DNA from: QHXW01 sp035297145
GTDB taxonomy: Bacteria; Acidobacteriota; Terriglobia; Bryobacterales; Bryobacteraceae
Assembly: GCA_035297145.1 (NCBI GenBank)
Contig: DATGZN010000112.1
Coordinates: forward strand, 127,166-191,165
Length of the DNA: 64,000 bases
Direction: 5' to 3'
The notes under the pieces are model-generated. The model saw only the letters and a list, made by a program, of their open reading frames with translations. It had not been told where the DNA came from and did no database searches. The position numbers were made by a program, and so were the translations under genes. Of this stretch, positions 18,299 to 27,589 are shown piece after piece (the stretch's first letter is position 1; every line of letters starts with the position of its first letter).

Positions 18299-19483
18299 CT
18301 ACGCCCGCGTGAGGAAAATCGGCAGGCCGATCTTGTTCTCGTAACTTGGCCGGTAGCGTTCGGTGTTGTACATCGTCCCGACATCCACACGGCGCGGACC
18401 AAGCTTGGGATCGGGAATCGGCACTGCCGTGTAGCAGCCTCCGCTGATCGCCATCATAAGTCCGTGTTGTCCGCGCTCGATACATCCCATAGCCATGCCC
18501 GCGAACGTGGACGCCACCATTTTGTCGAGAAAATCCGGACTGCCGCTGCGCAGATCGTACGTCAGGTCGCTGACGATGGTTTCCTCGCCGGTACGCTTCT
18601 TGATCTCATCGCTCAAATCCTCGCCGACGTTAGCTTTCTTCTTGTGGCCATACGCGTCCGCCTCGCCGGTTTCGCGCAACTGGTAGCCTTCCCATTCCGC
18701 GCCCTCGGAAAGAACCACCAGTGAGTAGTTGCTGGGCGTCGTCCTCTTGTCTTTCAGAAGCACCTCGATCAGCTTCTCCAAATTGAACTTGTATTCGGGG
18801 ATACAGCAACGCATGGAGGTCACGTAGGCCGTGTAGAGCGCTGTGTAGCCGGCGTCGCGTCCGAAGATGCGGAATATGCCGATGCGTTCGTGCGAGCCCA
18901 CCGTGGTTCGCTGCCGCCCGATGGCTTCGGTGGCGCGCGTGATTGCCGTCGAAAACCCGATGCAATACTCGGTATTCTGCACGTCGTTGTCCATCGTCTT
19001 CGGAATCGCGATCACCTTGAAGCCGGCTTGATCGAGCTTCGCCGCGTAGCTCAAGGTGTCGTCGCCGCCAATTGCCACCAGGTACTCGAACCCGAGCTTC
19101 TCCAGATTCTTGATGACCTGCGGTGTCAGGTCGTACACCGTACTTGTCTTTCCATCTTTCGTGACTTGCGACGTCTTGAAACTGGCGGCATTCAAGAAGT
19201 CCGGCACCTTTTTCATTTTGCCCGGATTGGTGCGCGTCGTGTGCAGAAAGGTGCCGCCGGTGCGATCGATCGTGCGCGTGTTGTCACGATTGAGCGGCAG
19301 AATATACCGCGCGCGGCTTTGTTCGTCGTCGAGGTTTACGTTCGTCAAACCCTCCCATCCACGCCGGATACCGGTGATTTCACAGCCGATCTCACCGCCT
19401 CGATAGACCACGCTCTTGATCACGGAATTCAAGCCGGGAACATCACCACCACCGGTGAGGATCCCCAGACGTTTAACGGACAT
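18299..19483 (-). CDS. pfp: phosphofructokinase, residues point to pyrophosphate-dependent type
   Basis: A PfkA-fold enzyme of 394 residues that phosphorylates fructose 6-phosphate in glycolysis. The nucleotide/PPi loop GILTGGGDVPGLN opens the protein. Two residues known to separate donors are both of the PPi type: Asp142 in IGGDDTLS (Gly in ATP enzymes) and Lys162 in IPKTMDNDV (Gly in the ATP-specific PGTIDND). The catalytic Asp is in TMDND. The PPi form would be reversible and save ATP. An ATP-using enzyme of the same clade remains possible. SD AGGAG lies 7 bases before ATG 19483. Confidence 0.85.
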   Translation of the reverse strand: MSVKRLGILTGGGDVPGLNSVIKSVVYRGGEIGCEITGIRRGWEGLTNVNLDDEQSRARYILPLNRDNTRTIDRTGGTFLHTTRTNPGKMKKVPDFLNAASFKTSQVTKDGKTSTVYDLTPQVIKNLEKLGFEYLVAIGGDDTLSYAAKLDQAGFKVIAIPKTMDNDVQNTEYCIGFSTAITRATEAIGRQRTTVGSHERIGIFRIFGRDAGYTALYTAYVTSMRCCIPEYKFNLEKLIEVLLKDKRTTPSNYSLVVLSEGAEWEGYQLRETGEADAYGHKKKANVGEDLSDEIKKRTGEETIVSDLTYDLRSGSPDFLDKMVASTFAGMAMGCIERGQHGLMMAISGGCYTAVPIPDPKLGPRRVDVGTMYNTERYRPSYENKIGLPIFLTRA

Positions 19484-19513
19484 CCAAACTCCTCTCTTGT
19501 TGGGTAAAGAACT

Positions 19514-19519
19514 ATTATA
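19514..19519 (-). promoter_or_regulatory. -10 box TATAAT upstream of the phosphofructokinase
   Basis: The complement reads TATAAT, giving a start point near 19507 and a leader of about 24 bases with AGGAG before the ATG. The -35 region at a 17-bp spacing (GGTGGC) is poor, so the promoter may need an activator. Placement is good, overall support modest. Confidence 0.35.
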
Positions 19520-19549
19520 AAGTCGCGGCGGCGGGTGCCACCATGCCCG

Positions 19550-21058
19550 CTAGTGGCGCGCGTCAATTTTACTCTTGATGGTGCGCCGATCCAGCTGCAA
19601 ACGCCGCGCGGTTTCCTCGTAGCTGCCGGTTTCGGCGTATACGAGGGTGCAATAGCGCCGGAGCAACTCATCAGCAGTTAAGCGCCCCATGGACAGATCC
19701 TCCGACAGGCTCTCGGCGTCGGATGCCGCTCGGCTTTCAGGCGGCTGATACTGTTTTCGGATGAGGACGTTGCGCACACACTGTTCCAGCTCGCGGTAGT
19801 TTCCCGGCCAGGCGTAATCCGGTGGCAAATGGTGGCGGATCCAATCCTCAGCTTCCCTCGCCAGCGGCTCCGCCTCGGAACCCGCGACCCTGCGCGCCAT
19901 GTAATGAATCAGGTCGCGCATGACTTCAGGCGATTCCCGCACTTGTTCGCGCAGCGGCGGCGTCAGGATCACGTCCGCGCACAGCCGGTAATACAGATCT
20001 TCGCGAAACCGCCCCCGTTTCATGTCCGTGGCTAAATCCCGGTTGGTGGCCGCGATCAGCTTGCCGCGAAACTGACGGGCGGCGGTACTGCCGAGTGGAT
20101 GGAACGTCCGCGTCTCGATCACGCGCAGCAATTTCACCTGAAGCGCAAATTCCAGGTCGCCCAACTCGTCCAGGAAAACGGAGCCGGATGGCGGGCAGAC
20201 TTCCAGCCACCCCTTGCGGTCCTCCAGGGCGCCAGTAAAAGCGCCGCGCCGGTGGCCAAACAGTTCGGATTCGATCAGCGTGGCGGGCAGTGCGGCGACG
20301 TTGATCGGCAGAAAGTCCTGCTCGGGGTCGTGTTCAAATATGAGCTTCTCGGCGTCGAATGGCACGTATCGAGATAGCGCGATGGCACGTGCCACCAACT
20401 CTTTTCCGGTGCCGGACGGTCCCATGATGAGCGTCGGAAAATCGGCCATGTGCGCGTAGATGCCGCGCCAGTAGCGGCGGAGGTCGTGTGTAAAAATCGA
20501 GTTCCACACCGATGCTCGCAGCTTTGCAGCCGACAGAGAACCGCCGATGATGCACAGGAAAATGTTGTGAAAAGCTCGGGCGATCTGGTAAAAGCAGGCG
20601 AAGATGTGCCGGGGGTCGTGGTTTGTGGGCAGCGAGACGCCGGGAATCTGGAAATAGCGCTCCCACTCCGCTTGAAACTGAGAATAGAAGCTCAAGCGCT
20701 TCTGTTTGCCTGAATTGAAAATTGTTTCCACGAAGTGCGGGAACGCGTGGTGGTAGATCACATGCAACACCGCGTCTTGATAGAGCGCCAGGTCGCTGGC
20801 TGGCACGTCGCGAACGCGCTCCAGATGCTGGCGCAAACGCTCGACTAAGGGTTCGAGAAGTGCGATGATCTTCCAGACATTCGTGCGTGGCCGGTCGGGA
20901 TCTTCCACTTGCACGCTCCACACTGGTTCGCCTTCGACGAACTCGCTACCCAATGCGGCGCGCTCCAGACTCACTCGCTCGGGGACGAACGGGTTGGAAT
21001 AAGCCAGATCGGAAGTAATGCGCAGTAAGGAGCGCTCTTGGGCGTTGACGAAGGCCAC
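19550..21058 (-). CDS. sigma-54-dependent transcriptional activator
   Basis: A 502-residue enhancer-binding protein. The N-terminal roughly 190 residues match no receiver or PAS pattern that I recognise. The AAA+ domain has Walker A GPSGTGKE (Lys about 219), the sigma-54-contact loop GAFTGA near 275 and FLDELGDLE as Walker B. The C-terminus ends in a Fis-type helix-turn-helix (YEETARRLQLDRRTIKSKI). It drives open-complex formation by sigma-54 RNA polymerase. It is divergent from the large acyltransferase/synthetase operon, where a candidate -24/-12 element lies, so that operon is the natural target. The input signal is unknown. Confidence 0.9.
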   Translation of the reverse strand: MAFVNAQERSLLRITSDLAYSNPFVPERVSLERAALGSEFVEGEPVWSVQVEDPDRPRTNVWKIIALLEPLVERLRQHLERVRDVPASDLALYQDAVLHVIYHHAFPHFVETIFNSGKQKRLSFYSQFQAEWERYFQIPGVSLPTNHDPRHIFACFYQIARAFHNIFLCIIGGSLSAAKLRASVWNSIFTHDLRRYWRGIYAHMADFPTLIMGPSGTGKELVARAIALSRYVPFDAEKLIFEHDPEQDFLPINVAALPATLIESELFGHRRGAFTGALEDRKGWLEVCPPSGSVFLDELGDLEFALQVKLLRVIETRTFHPLGSTAARQFRGKLIAATNRDLATDMKRGRFREDLYYRLCADVILTPPLREQVRESPEVMRDLIHYMARRVAGSEAEPLAREAEDWIRHHLPPDYAWPGNYRELEQCVRNVLIRKQYQPPESRAASDAESLSEDLSMGRLTADELLRRYCTLVYAETGSYEETARRLQLDRRTIKSKIDARH

Positions 21059-21114
21059 GAGGTGAGTATACAGGAAATGTACATAATATGAGCATGGATT
21101 GTACTATAGTCTTG

Positions 21115-21144
21115 ACAACTGAGCCAATTTAACAGGTAAGTTGT
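21115..21144. promoter_or_regulatory. inverted repeat, possible activator site
   Basis: ACAACT (21115-21120) and AGTTGT (21139-21144) are reverse complements separated by 18 bp; the match extends one base outward as GACAACT/AGTTGTT less strictly. It lies between the sigma-54 activator and the divergent operon, 22 bp upstream of the candidate -24 box. Binding by the activator is a guess from position. Confidence 0.3.
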
Positions 21145-21165
21145 TCTAAATCAGTACAGCCGAGC

Positions 21166-21181
21166 TGGTCCTCCCTTTGCA
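21166..21181 (+). promoter_or_regulatory. candidate sigma-54 (-24/-12) promoter
   Basis: TGGTCCTCCCTTTGCA fits the -24/-12 consensus TGGCAC-N5-TTGCA with GG and GC in the required spacing and two mismatches in the -24 half. It is directly upstream of the acyltransferase/synthetase operon and beside a sigma-54 activator gene. The predicted start near 21192 leaves a short leader that begins at the AGGAG ribosome site, which is tight. Confidence 0.4.
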
Positions 21182-21208
21182 CCGATAAGGGCAGGAGAAC
21201 AGATACAA

Positions 21209-24200
21209 ATGGCCGCGAGCAGCTACAAAGAGCTTCTGAAGTCGGTCGGGTTCCAGTCGTTCCTTTGGACGCAGTTCCTCGGCGCGTACAACGACAACGT
21301 CTACAAAATTCTGGTTTCGCTTTTGGCGGTGGAGATTGGCGCCAGGACCGGCAAGGGCAGCGAGTACCTTTCGCTCGGAGGCGCAGTATTCATCGTTCCA
21401 TTCCTGCTGTTCTCGGGGTATTCCGGCCATCTCGCCGACGTCTTTAACAAACGCCGCGTTCTGATCGCCACGAAATCGCTGGAGGTTCTTTCGATGGCAC
21501 TCGCCATTCCGGCGCTGGTTTCCCAGCGCATCGATCTGATGATGGCGGTGCTCTTCCTGCTTGCGCTGCAGGCCACGCTGTTCAGCCCCGCGAAATACGG
21601 AATCCTCCCGGAGATGTTGCCGGATCGCGATCTCTCCCGCGCGAATGGCCTGCTCGAAATGAGCACATTCGTCGCGATCGTGGTCGGGACGTCGTCCGGG
21701 ACGTTTCTGTTCTCCGCGTGGAAATATGCGCCGTGGAAGATGGGGACGGTCATGCTCGCGATTGCGATCGTGGGCACTCTCGTCAGTTTCAAAATCGGGA
21801 AAGTCGCTTCTCCGAACATTCGAACGCCGTTCGCGCTGAATCCGTTCGCCGAGGTAGTCGTCGGCCTGAGGCGGCTGTATCGCGACCGCCCGCTGTGGCT
21901 GACGGTGATCGGCATGTCCTATTTCTGGTTCCTCGGCGCTCTGTTTCAGATGGATCTGATCGTTCTGGGGCGCGAGGTGATCAAGGTTAACGAAGTCCAC
22001 ATAGGCCTGATGGTCACGGCGCTAGCGATCGGGATCGGCGCGGGCAGTTTGGCCGCCGGCCGGCTTTCGGGGGACAAGGTCGAACTGGGCCTGGTGCCGC
22101 TAGGCTCGCTCGGCATGGGCGTTTCTTCCATGCTGTTGTGCTGGGTCATGCCGTCGTGGTTGGGCGCCATTGTTGCGCTCGCGTTGCTGGGCTTTGCGAG
22201 CGGCCTGTTTATTGTCCCGCTAAACGCCTTCTTGCAGCAACGCAGCGGAGACGATGAGAAGGGCCGGCTGATCGCCACCAATAATTTCTTGAACATGGTG
22301 GGCATTCTGCTGGCCTCGGCCGCGCTGTGGGAATTGCACGACAAACTTGGAGTCGCACCGGACAAGATCGTGCTGTACGCAGGAATCTTCACGCTGGTTG
22401 CGACGGTTTATTCGGTGAGCGTGGTGCCCGATTTCCTGGTGCGCTTTGTGCTCTGGCTGCTCACGCACACGGTGTTCCGCATTCGCATCGTGGGCGCCGG
22501 CAATGTTCCCTTCCGTGGTCCCGCGCTGCTGGTGGCGAACCACGTCTCCCATATCGATGGCTTCCTCATCGGCGCGTGCGTGCAACGCTTTATCCGGTTC
22601 ATGGTGTACCGCCCTTACTACGAGATTCCAGCGCTCCACTGGTTTTTCCGTCTGACGAATTCGATTCCGGTGGGCGCCGGATCGCGCCGGGACTTAGTGG
22701 AGTCGATCAGGAGCGCGCGCCGGGAACTCGAAGCCGGCCATGTGGTTTGCATTTTTGCGGAAGGCGCCATCAGCCGTACTGGCAATCTGCTGCCGTTCAA
22801 GCGCGGCCTCGAGAAAATTGCTGAAGGTCTGGACGTGCCCGTGATTCCGGTGCATCTCGATCGTCTGTGGGGAAGCATTTTCAGCTTCGAGCGCGGCCGC
22901 TTCTTCTGGAAATGGCCGAAGCGTGTGCCGTATCCGGTAACCGTGTCGTTCGGCAAGCCGCTCAGCTCGCACGCGTCGGCACACGATGTGCGGCTCGCGA
23001 TCATGGAACTCGGCAGCGAAGCGGTCGAGGAGAGGAGGACCGCGCAAGATCTGTTAGACCTGCGCTTCATGCGATCAGCCAAACGCAACTGGTTCTCATT
23101 GGCTATGGCTGATTCGAGCGGCAAGCAACTTACATACGGCCAGACGCTGATGGCCAGCATACTGCTCGCCCGCTGGCTGCGCCGGCATAGCGCCCCGGCA
23201 AACAAAATCGGGCTCTTGCTGCCAAATTCAGTGGGAGGCGCGTTGGCTAATATTGCAGCGCTGACGGCTGGCAAGATTCCCGTGAACCTCAATTACACCG
23301 CCGGCAAAGAATCGATGGCGTCGGCCGTTGAACAATGCGAGATCCGAACCATCCTGACGTCGCGCCACTTTCTGGCTAAGGCCAAGCTGGAACCGACCGA
23401 GGGCATGGTGTTTCTGGAGGATGTTTTGCCAGCGTTCAGCGGATGGCAGAAAGCCGTCACGGCTGCCGCCGCCTTCCTGCTTCCCACGCGCCTATTAGCG
23501 CGCCTCATGAACTCAGAAAAGCGAACGCCGGATAGTCTGGCTACGATCATCTTTTCCAGCGGGAGCACCGGCACTCCGAAGGGTGTGATGCTCTCGCACT
23601 ACAATCTCATTTCCAATATCGAGGCGGTGGCGCAAGTGTTCTGGATTGGCAAGACCGATCGCATTGTGGGCGTGTTGCCGTTTTTCCATTCCTTCGGCTT
23701 TGTGTACACTCTGTGGTTTCCGGTGGTGATCGGCGCCGCGGCCATTTATCATCCCAACCCCATGGATGCGAAAGCGATCGGCGAGCTGGTTCACAAGCAC
23801 CGGGGCACTTTTCTGTTGACCACCCCGACCTTCTGCGTCGGCTATACGCGCAAGTGCTCCGCCGAGGAGTTCGCCTCGTTGCGGTTCGTGCTCGTGGGCG
23901 CGGAAAAGCTGCGCGAGAATATTGCGCAAGCGTTCCACGAAAAATTCGGTTTGAGTCCTCTCGAAGGCTATGGGGCTACCGAAATGTCGCCCGTGATCGC
24001 CGTGAATGTGCCAGACCACGAAGATCCCGCGAATCCACAAACCGGGGTTAAGGCCGGCACGGTTGGGCATCCGGTTCCTGGTGTGACGGTGAGGGTTGTG
24101 GACCCGGACACGGGTGAGCGGTTGCCCGCTGGGAAAGCAGGACTGCTCCTTGTGAGAGGCGCCAACCGGATGCTCGGATACTTAGGGCAGCCCGAGAAGA

Positions 24201-24619
24201 CCGCGGAAGTGATTCGCGATGGCTGGTACGTGACGGGCGATATCGGGTGCATCGACGACGACGGATTCATTCGGATCACGGACCGGCTCGCACGCCTCAG
24301 CAAGATCGGCGGCGAGATGGTGCCTCACTTGAAAATCGAGGAAGCCCTACAAGCCATTCTTGGTGATTCTGCCTGTGTAGTCTGCGGCATTCCGGACGAT
24401 CACAAGGGCGAGCGCTTGGCAGCTCTGTACACGCGTCCGGATCTCACGCCGACGGAGATCTGGCGGCAACTTTCCCAGACAGAGCTGCCCAAACTCTGGG
24501 TGCCTAAGAGCGAGGATCTGCACTTTATTGAAACCATTCCGACTCTCGGGAGCGGCAAGACCGACCTGCGGCAGGCGAAAAGTGTCATCATGCGTCTGGC
24601 GGAAGTAGCGGAGAAGTAG
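21209..24619 (+). CDS. MFS/acyltransferase/acyl-ACP synthetase fusion (LplT-Aas type)
   Basis: A 1136-residue three-part protein. Residues about 1-410 are an MFS lysophospholipid flippase-like domain (opening FLWTQFLGAYNDNVYKILVS). About 430-620 is a PlsC acyltransferase with NHVSHIDGF (HX4D) and FAEGAISRTG. About 640-1130 is an AMP-forming acyl synthetase with FSSGSTGTPKGVMLSHYN, GYGATEMSPV, the TGD block YVTGDIGCIDDDGF and terminal GSGKTDLRQAK. E. coli splits these as LplT and Aas, which import and re-acylate lysophosphatidylethanolamine at the inner membrane. AGGAG precedes ATG 21209. It leads an operon with DUF2339 and M48 genes. Confidence 0.9.
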   Translation: MAASSYKELLKSVGFQSFLWTQFLGAYNDNVYKILVSLLAVEIGARTGKGSEYLSLGGAVFIVPFLLFSGYSGHLADVFNKRRVLIATKSLEVLSMALAIPALVSQRIDLMMAVLFLLALQATLFSPAKYGILPEMLPDRDLSRANGLLEMSTFVAIVVGTSSGTFLFSAWKYAPWKMGTVMLAIAIVGTLVSFKIGKVASPNIRTPFALNPFAEVVVGLRRLYRDRPLWLTVIGMSYFWFLGALFQMDLIVLGREVIKVNEVHIGLMVTALAIGIGAGSLAAGRLSGDKVELGLVPLGSLGMGVSSMLLCWVMPSWLGAIVALALLGFASGLFIVPLNAFLQQRSGDDEKGRLIATNNFLNMVGILLASAALWELHDKLGVAPDKIVLYAGIFTLVATVYSVSVVPDFLVRFVLWLLTHTVFRIRIVGAGNVPFRGPALLVANHVSHIDGFLIGACVQRFIRFMVYRPYYEIPALHWFFRLTNSIPVGAGSRRDLVESIRSARRELEAGHVVCIFAEGAISRTGNLLPFKRGLEKIAEGLDVPVIPVHLDRLWGSIFSFERGRFFWKWPKRVPYPVTVSFGKPLSSHASAHDVRLAIMELGSEAVEERRTAQDLLDLRFMRSAKRNWFSLAMADSSGKQLTYGQTLMASILLARWLRRHSAPANKIGLLLPNSVGGALANIAALTAGKIPVNLNYTAGKESMASAVEQCEIRTILTSRHFLAKAKLEPTEGMVFLEDVLPAFSGWQKAVTAAAAFLLPTRLLARLMNSEKRTPDSLATIIFSSGSTGTPKGVMLSHYNLISNIEAVAQVFWIGKTDRIVGVLPFFHSFGFVYTLWFPVVIGAAAIYHPNPMDAKAIGELVHKHRGTFLLTTPTFCVGYTRKCSAEEFASLRFVLVGAEKLRENIAQAFHEKFGLSPLEGYGATEMSPVIAVNVPDHEDPANPQTGVKAGTVGHPVPGVTVRVVDPDTGERLPAGKAGLLLVRGANRMLGYLGQPEKTAEVIRDGWYVTGDIGCIDDDGFIRITDRLARLSKIGGEMVPHLKIEEALQAILGDSACVVCGIPDDHKGERLAALYTRPDLTPTEIWRQLSQTELPKLWVPKSEDLHFIETIPTLGSGKTDLRQAKSVIMRLAEVAEK

Positions 24620-24625
24620 TCACCT

Positions 24626-27589
24626 ATGACTGCGTTCTTGTTTTTCGTAGTGGTTCTGCTGGCGATCTGGATTGCCCGCAGCTCGTCCAGAACGCGAACG
24701 CTGGAATCGCTCATCAGTAAGCTCACATCGCGAGTCTTTCAGCTTGAAGAGGATTCCAAGCAACTCCGTAAGCTGATGGAACGGGAACGCACAGAGGCGC
24801 AGGCCGCACCTGCCGCGAAGGAGCCAATCGAGCAGGAGATACCCCCAGTTGCTCAGGTTCCAGTTCAGCCCCCACCGCTTCCAGTGTCAGGGCAGGAGGT
24901 TGCACCGGAGGTGGCAGCGGCCGAATCCGTGGAACCGCCGCCACCAGGGCCGCCTCCGCTCCCGGCTTTTTCGCATGCCGAGCAACCCGGATTCTCTATC
25001 GGCCGGCTGCTCAATCTGGAAGAGGCTCTGGGCACAAACTGGCTCAACAAGATCGGCATCATCATTCTGGTGATTGGTGTGGCGCTGTTTCTCTCGTATG
25101 AGATGCGTGAGCTTGGTCCGCCCGGAAAAGTCATGGTGGGTTACGCCGCCAGCGCGGTGATGCTCGGCGTGGGCGTGCTCTTCGAGCGGCGCCGCCAATG
25201 GCAAATTCTGGCACGCGCCGGAATTGGTGGCGGATGGTCGCTCCTTTACTTCACCACCTACGCTATGTATCACGTACCCGCGGCGCACATTCTTTCTTCG
25301 GAAAGCGCGGATCTGGCTCTGCTGCTGATTGTGGCCGCGGGCATGATCGCGCACACGCTGCGTTACGAGTCGCAAGTCGTGACCGGGCTGGCGTTCCTGC
25401 TGGCATTCACCACGGTGAATATCAGCCGCGGCGATGCCTCTAGCCTCGTTGCCAGCGCCATTCTGGGCGCCGGTCTGGCGATGGTTGCGGTGCGCCGGCG
25501 CTGGTTCGAGATGGAGATTGCCGGGATGGCGGCGGCGTATTGCAACCACTATCTCTGGTTGCGGCCGATCATCTTGTCGATGCACGGCCACGTCCACGCC
25601 TTCCCCGGTTATAGTGCCAGCTCCGCTCTGCTCTACAGCTACTGGCTCATTTTCCGGGCTTCGTATGTGTTCCGGCGCATCGATGACAGGCGCCAGGAGC
25701 AAGTTTCGACGATCGCCGCTGTGCTGAATGCGGCACTGTTCGTGAGCGTGATGGGCTACCAATCGGTCCATCCCGAGTTGGCCTTTCAGTTCTTTTTGGG
25801 AGTGGGGGCAGTCGAGTTCCTGGCAGGCCAGTTGCCGATTACCCGCCGGCGCCGTACAGCATTCGTGGTTCTCACAACGTTGGGGTCTTGCTTTCTGGTG
25901 GCGGCGTTTCCTTATCGATACTCGCAGGCCAGTCTTTCGGCGAGCTGGCTGGCGGAGGCGGAAGCGCTGTTTCTCGCGGGCGTATTCCTTCGAGAAATTC
26001 TATTCCGCCGGTTGGGAATGCTCGCGGGGTTAGCGGTCTGGATCCAGATGCTCGCCGGTGACGGAGCCACAGTTCTCGGCGAGCGCATGTATCACATCCG
26101 TGAGGGAGGCCAGCCGGGATTGGCTCTGCTGTTCGGTGTAGCGGCAGCGGTGTTCTACGCGAACTCGCATTGGATTCCGCGCCGATGGCCGGATTTGATT
26201 CAAACCGATTTGGAGCGCTTGTGCTTCCGACGGCTCTCCCATATGGCGACGATTCTTGCGGTTGCCGGCGCGTGGATCGCTTGGCCGCATGCTTGGACTG
26301 CGGTTGCGTGGGCCGCACTGGGGGTGATGTTGACCTTGGCCGGCCGGCGCTGGCGTGTGCAGGAACTGTCCATCGACGGGATGGCTTGCATGGCCGCCGC
26401 CGTTGTTCGCGTGCTATTCGTCAACCTGGAGGCTACCGGCACCTATCCACACGCCACCTGGATGTCTGAGCGCCTGCTCACGATGGCGATCGTCGTGGCT
26501 CTGCTGTATCTCGGCTCCCGTTGGGCTGGGCTGACCGGAGTGCTCGCCGCCGCGCGAATTGTTCCGGCGTACACGTGGGTGGCTTCTGGTTTAGGCGCCT
26601 TGCTCGCGTGGTACGAGCTGCGTCCGGCAAGCGTTGCTCTATGCTGGTCGCTCGCGGCGCTGGTTCTCCTGGAAACCGGTTTGAAGCGGCAATCGTTGCA
26701 CCTACGTCTTCAGGCGTATGCCGCGCTCGTGGCCAGCTTTGTCCGCGTCTTTTTTGTCAATCTCAACGCGGTCGGCCCACTCGGTGAGATCAGCCCGCGC
26801 ATTTACACTACAGCTCCGCTCGCCCTCGCCTTCTACTACGTGTATGGCCGGTTGATCGATCACGATGGCCTGGAGCGGAAATTCAAAGTGGCGGAAGTGA
26901 ACTGCTTCTTCGGCACCGTAACTTTAGCCGTGCTCATGCGATTCGATCTCGATGCCGATCTGGTGGTGGTCGCCTGGGCGGCTCTGGTTCTTCTCCTGGT
27001 TGCGATCGCCTGGAAAAGCGGCCGGAGAATATTCCTTCACCAAGGCCTGTTGCTGGGCGCGGGCGTGCTGTTTCGCGGATTTCTCCACAACCTCTACGAG
27101 CGCAGCTATTTTCCCGCGCCTTTCGGCCATGGGCCGGTGGCGTCAATGGGCACCACCGTGGCGCTGCTGTTTCTCGCGCTGCCCTTTGCCTTCTCGCTCA
27201 GACGGCTCAAGGACGCCAGCCCGTCTCGCCACTGGTTAATGCGTTTTCTGACGTTTATGGATCGCCGGCCGGAGCAGGTCTTCTTCTTTCTTCCTTTCGT
27301 GTTGCTCACCGCTCTGCTTGCAGTCGAGATGCGCAGCGGACTCGTGACACTGGCGTGGGGTGTTGAAGCGCTCGCGGTTTTCTCGTTAGCGCTCTGGGTC
27401 AAAGAGCGAAGCTACCGGCTGTCGGGCTTAGCCCTGCTTCTGCTGTGTGTGGCGAAAATCGTTTTCCGGGATGTGTGGGGTTTGGCGCCGCGCGATCGCT
27501 ACTTGACGTTCATCGTCCTGGGATCGGCGCTGCTGGCGGTGTCCTATCTGTACACACGATACCGTGACGTGCTGAGGCAATACCTATGA
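24626..27589 (+). CDS. DUF2339 polytopic membrane protein
   Basis: A 987-residue inner-membrane protein. It starts with one helix (FLFFVVVLLAIWIA), then a short coiled coil (LESLISKLTSRVFQLEEDSK), a Pro-rich stretch at about 75-120, the conserved NWLNKIGIIILVIGVALFLSY block of DUF2339, and then about 20 or more hydrophobic helices to the end. The function of the family is unknown. It begins 6 bp after the fusion gene and its last four bases overlap the M48 gene, so all three are very likely one transcript concerned with the cell envelope. Confidence 0.85.
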   Translation: MTAFLFFVVVLLAIWIARSSSRTRTLESLISKLTSRVFQLEEDSKQLRKLMERERTEAQAAPAAKEPIEQEIPPVAQVPVQPPPLPVSGQEVAPEVAAAESVEPPPPGPPPLPAFSHAEQPGFSIGRLLNLEEALGTNWLNKIGIIILVIGVALFLSYEMRELGPPGKVMVGYAASAVMLGVGVLFERRRQWQILARAGIGGGWSLLYFTTYAMYHVPAAHILSSESADLALLLIVAAGMIAHTLRYESQVVTGLAFLLAFTTVNISRGDASSLVASAILGAGLAMVAVRRRWFEMEIAGMAAAYCNHYLWLRPIILSMHGHVHAFPGYSASSALLYSYWLIFRASYVFRRIDDRRQEQVSTIAAVLNAALFVSVMGYQSVHPELAFQFFLGVGAVEFLAGQLPITRRRRTAFVVLTTLGSCFLVAAFPYRYSQASLSASWLAEAEALFLAGVFLREILFRRLGMLAGLAVWIQMLAGDGATVLGERMYHIREGGQPGLALLFGVAAAVFYANSHWIPRRWPDLIQTDLERLCFRRLSHMATILAVAGAWIAWPHAWTAVAWAALGVMLTLAGRRWRVQELSIDGMACMAAAVVRVLFVNLEATGTYPHATWMSERLLTMAIVVALLYLGSRWAGLTGVLAAARIVPAYTWVASGLGALLAWYELRPASVALCWSLAALVLLETGLKRQSLHLRLQAYAALVASFVRVFFVNLNAVGPLGEISPRIYTTAPLALAFYYVYGRLIDHDGLERKFKVAEVNCFFGTVTLAVLMRFDLDADLVVVAWAALVLLLVAIAWKSGRRIFLHQGLLLGAGVLFRGFLHNLYERSYFPAPFGHGPVASMGTTVALLFLALPFAFSLRRLKDASPSRHWLMRFLTFMDRRPEQVFFFLPFVLLTALLAVEMRSGLVTLAWGVEALAVFSLALWVKERSYRLSGLALLLLCVAKIVFRDVWGLAPRDRYLTFIVLGSALLAVSYLYTRYRDVLRQYL

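Noticed and set aside
21146..22000. 284-codon open frame antisense to the acyltransferase/synthetase fusion
   Set aside because: Composition (Arg, Glu, His, Gln-rich) is that of antisense of a membrane protein gene; no motif.
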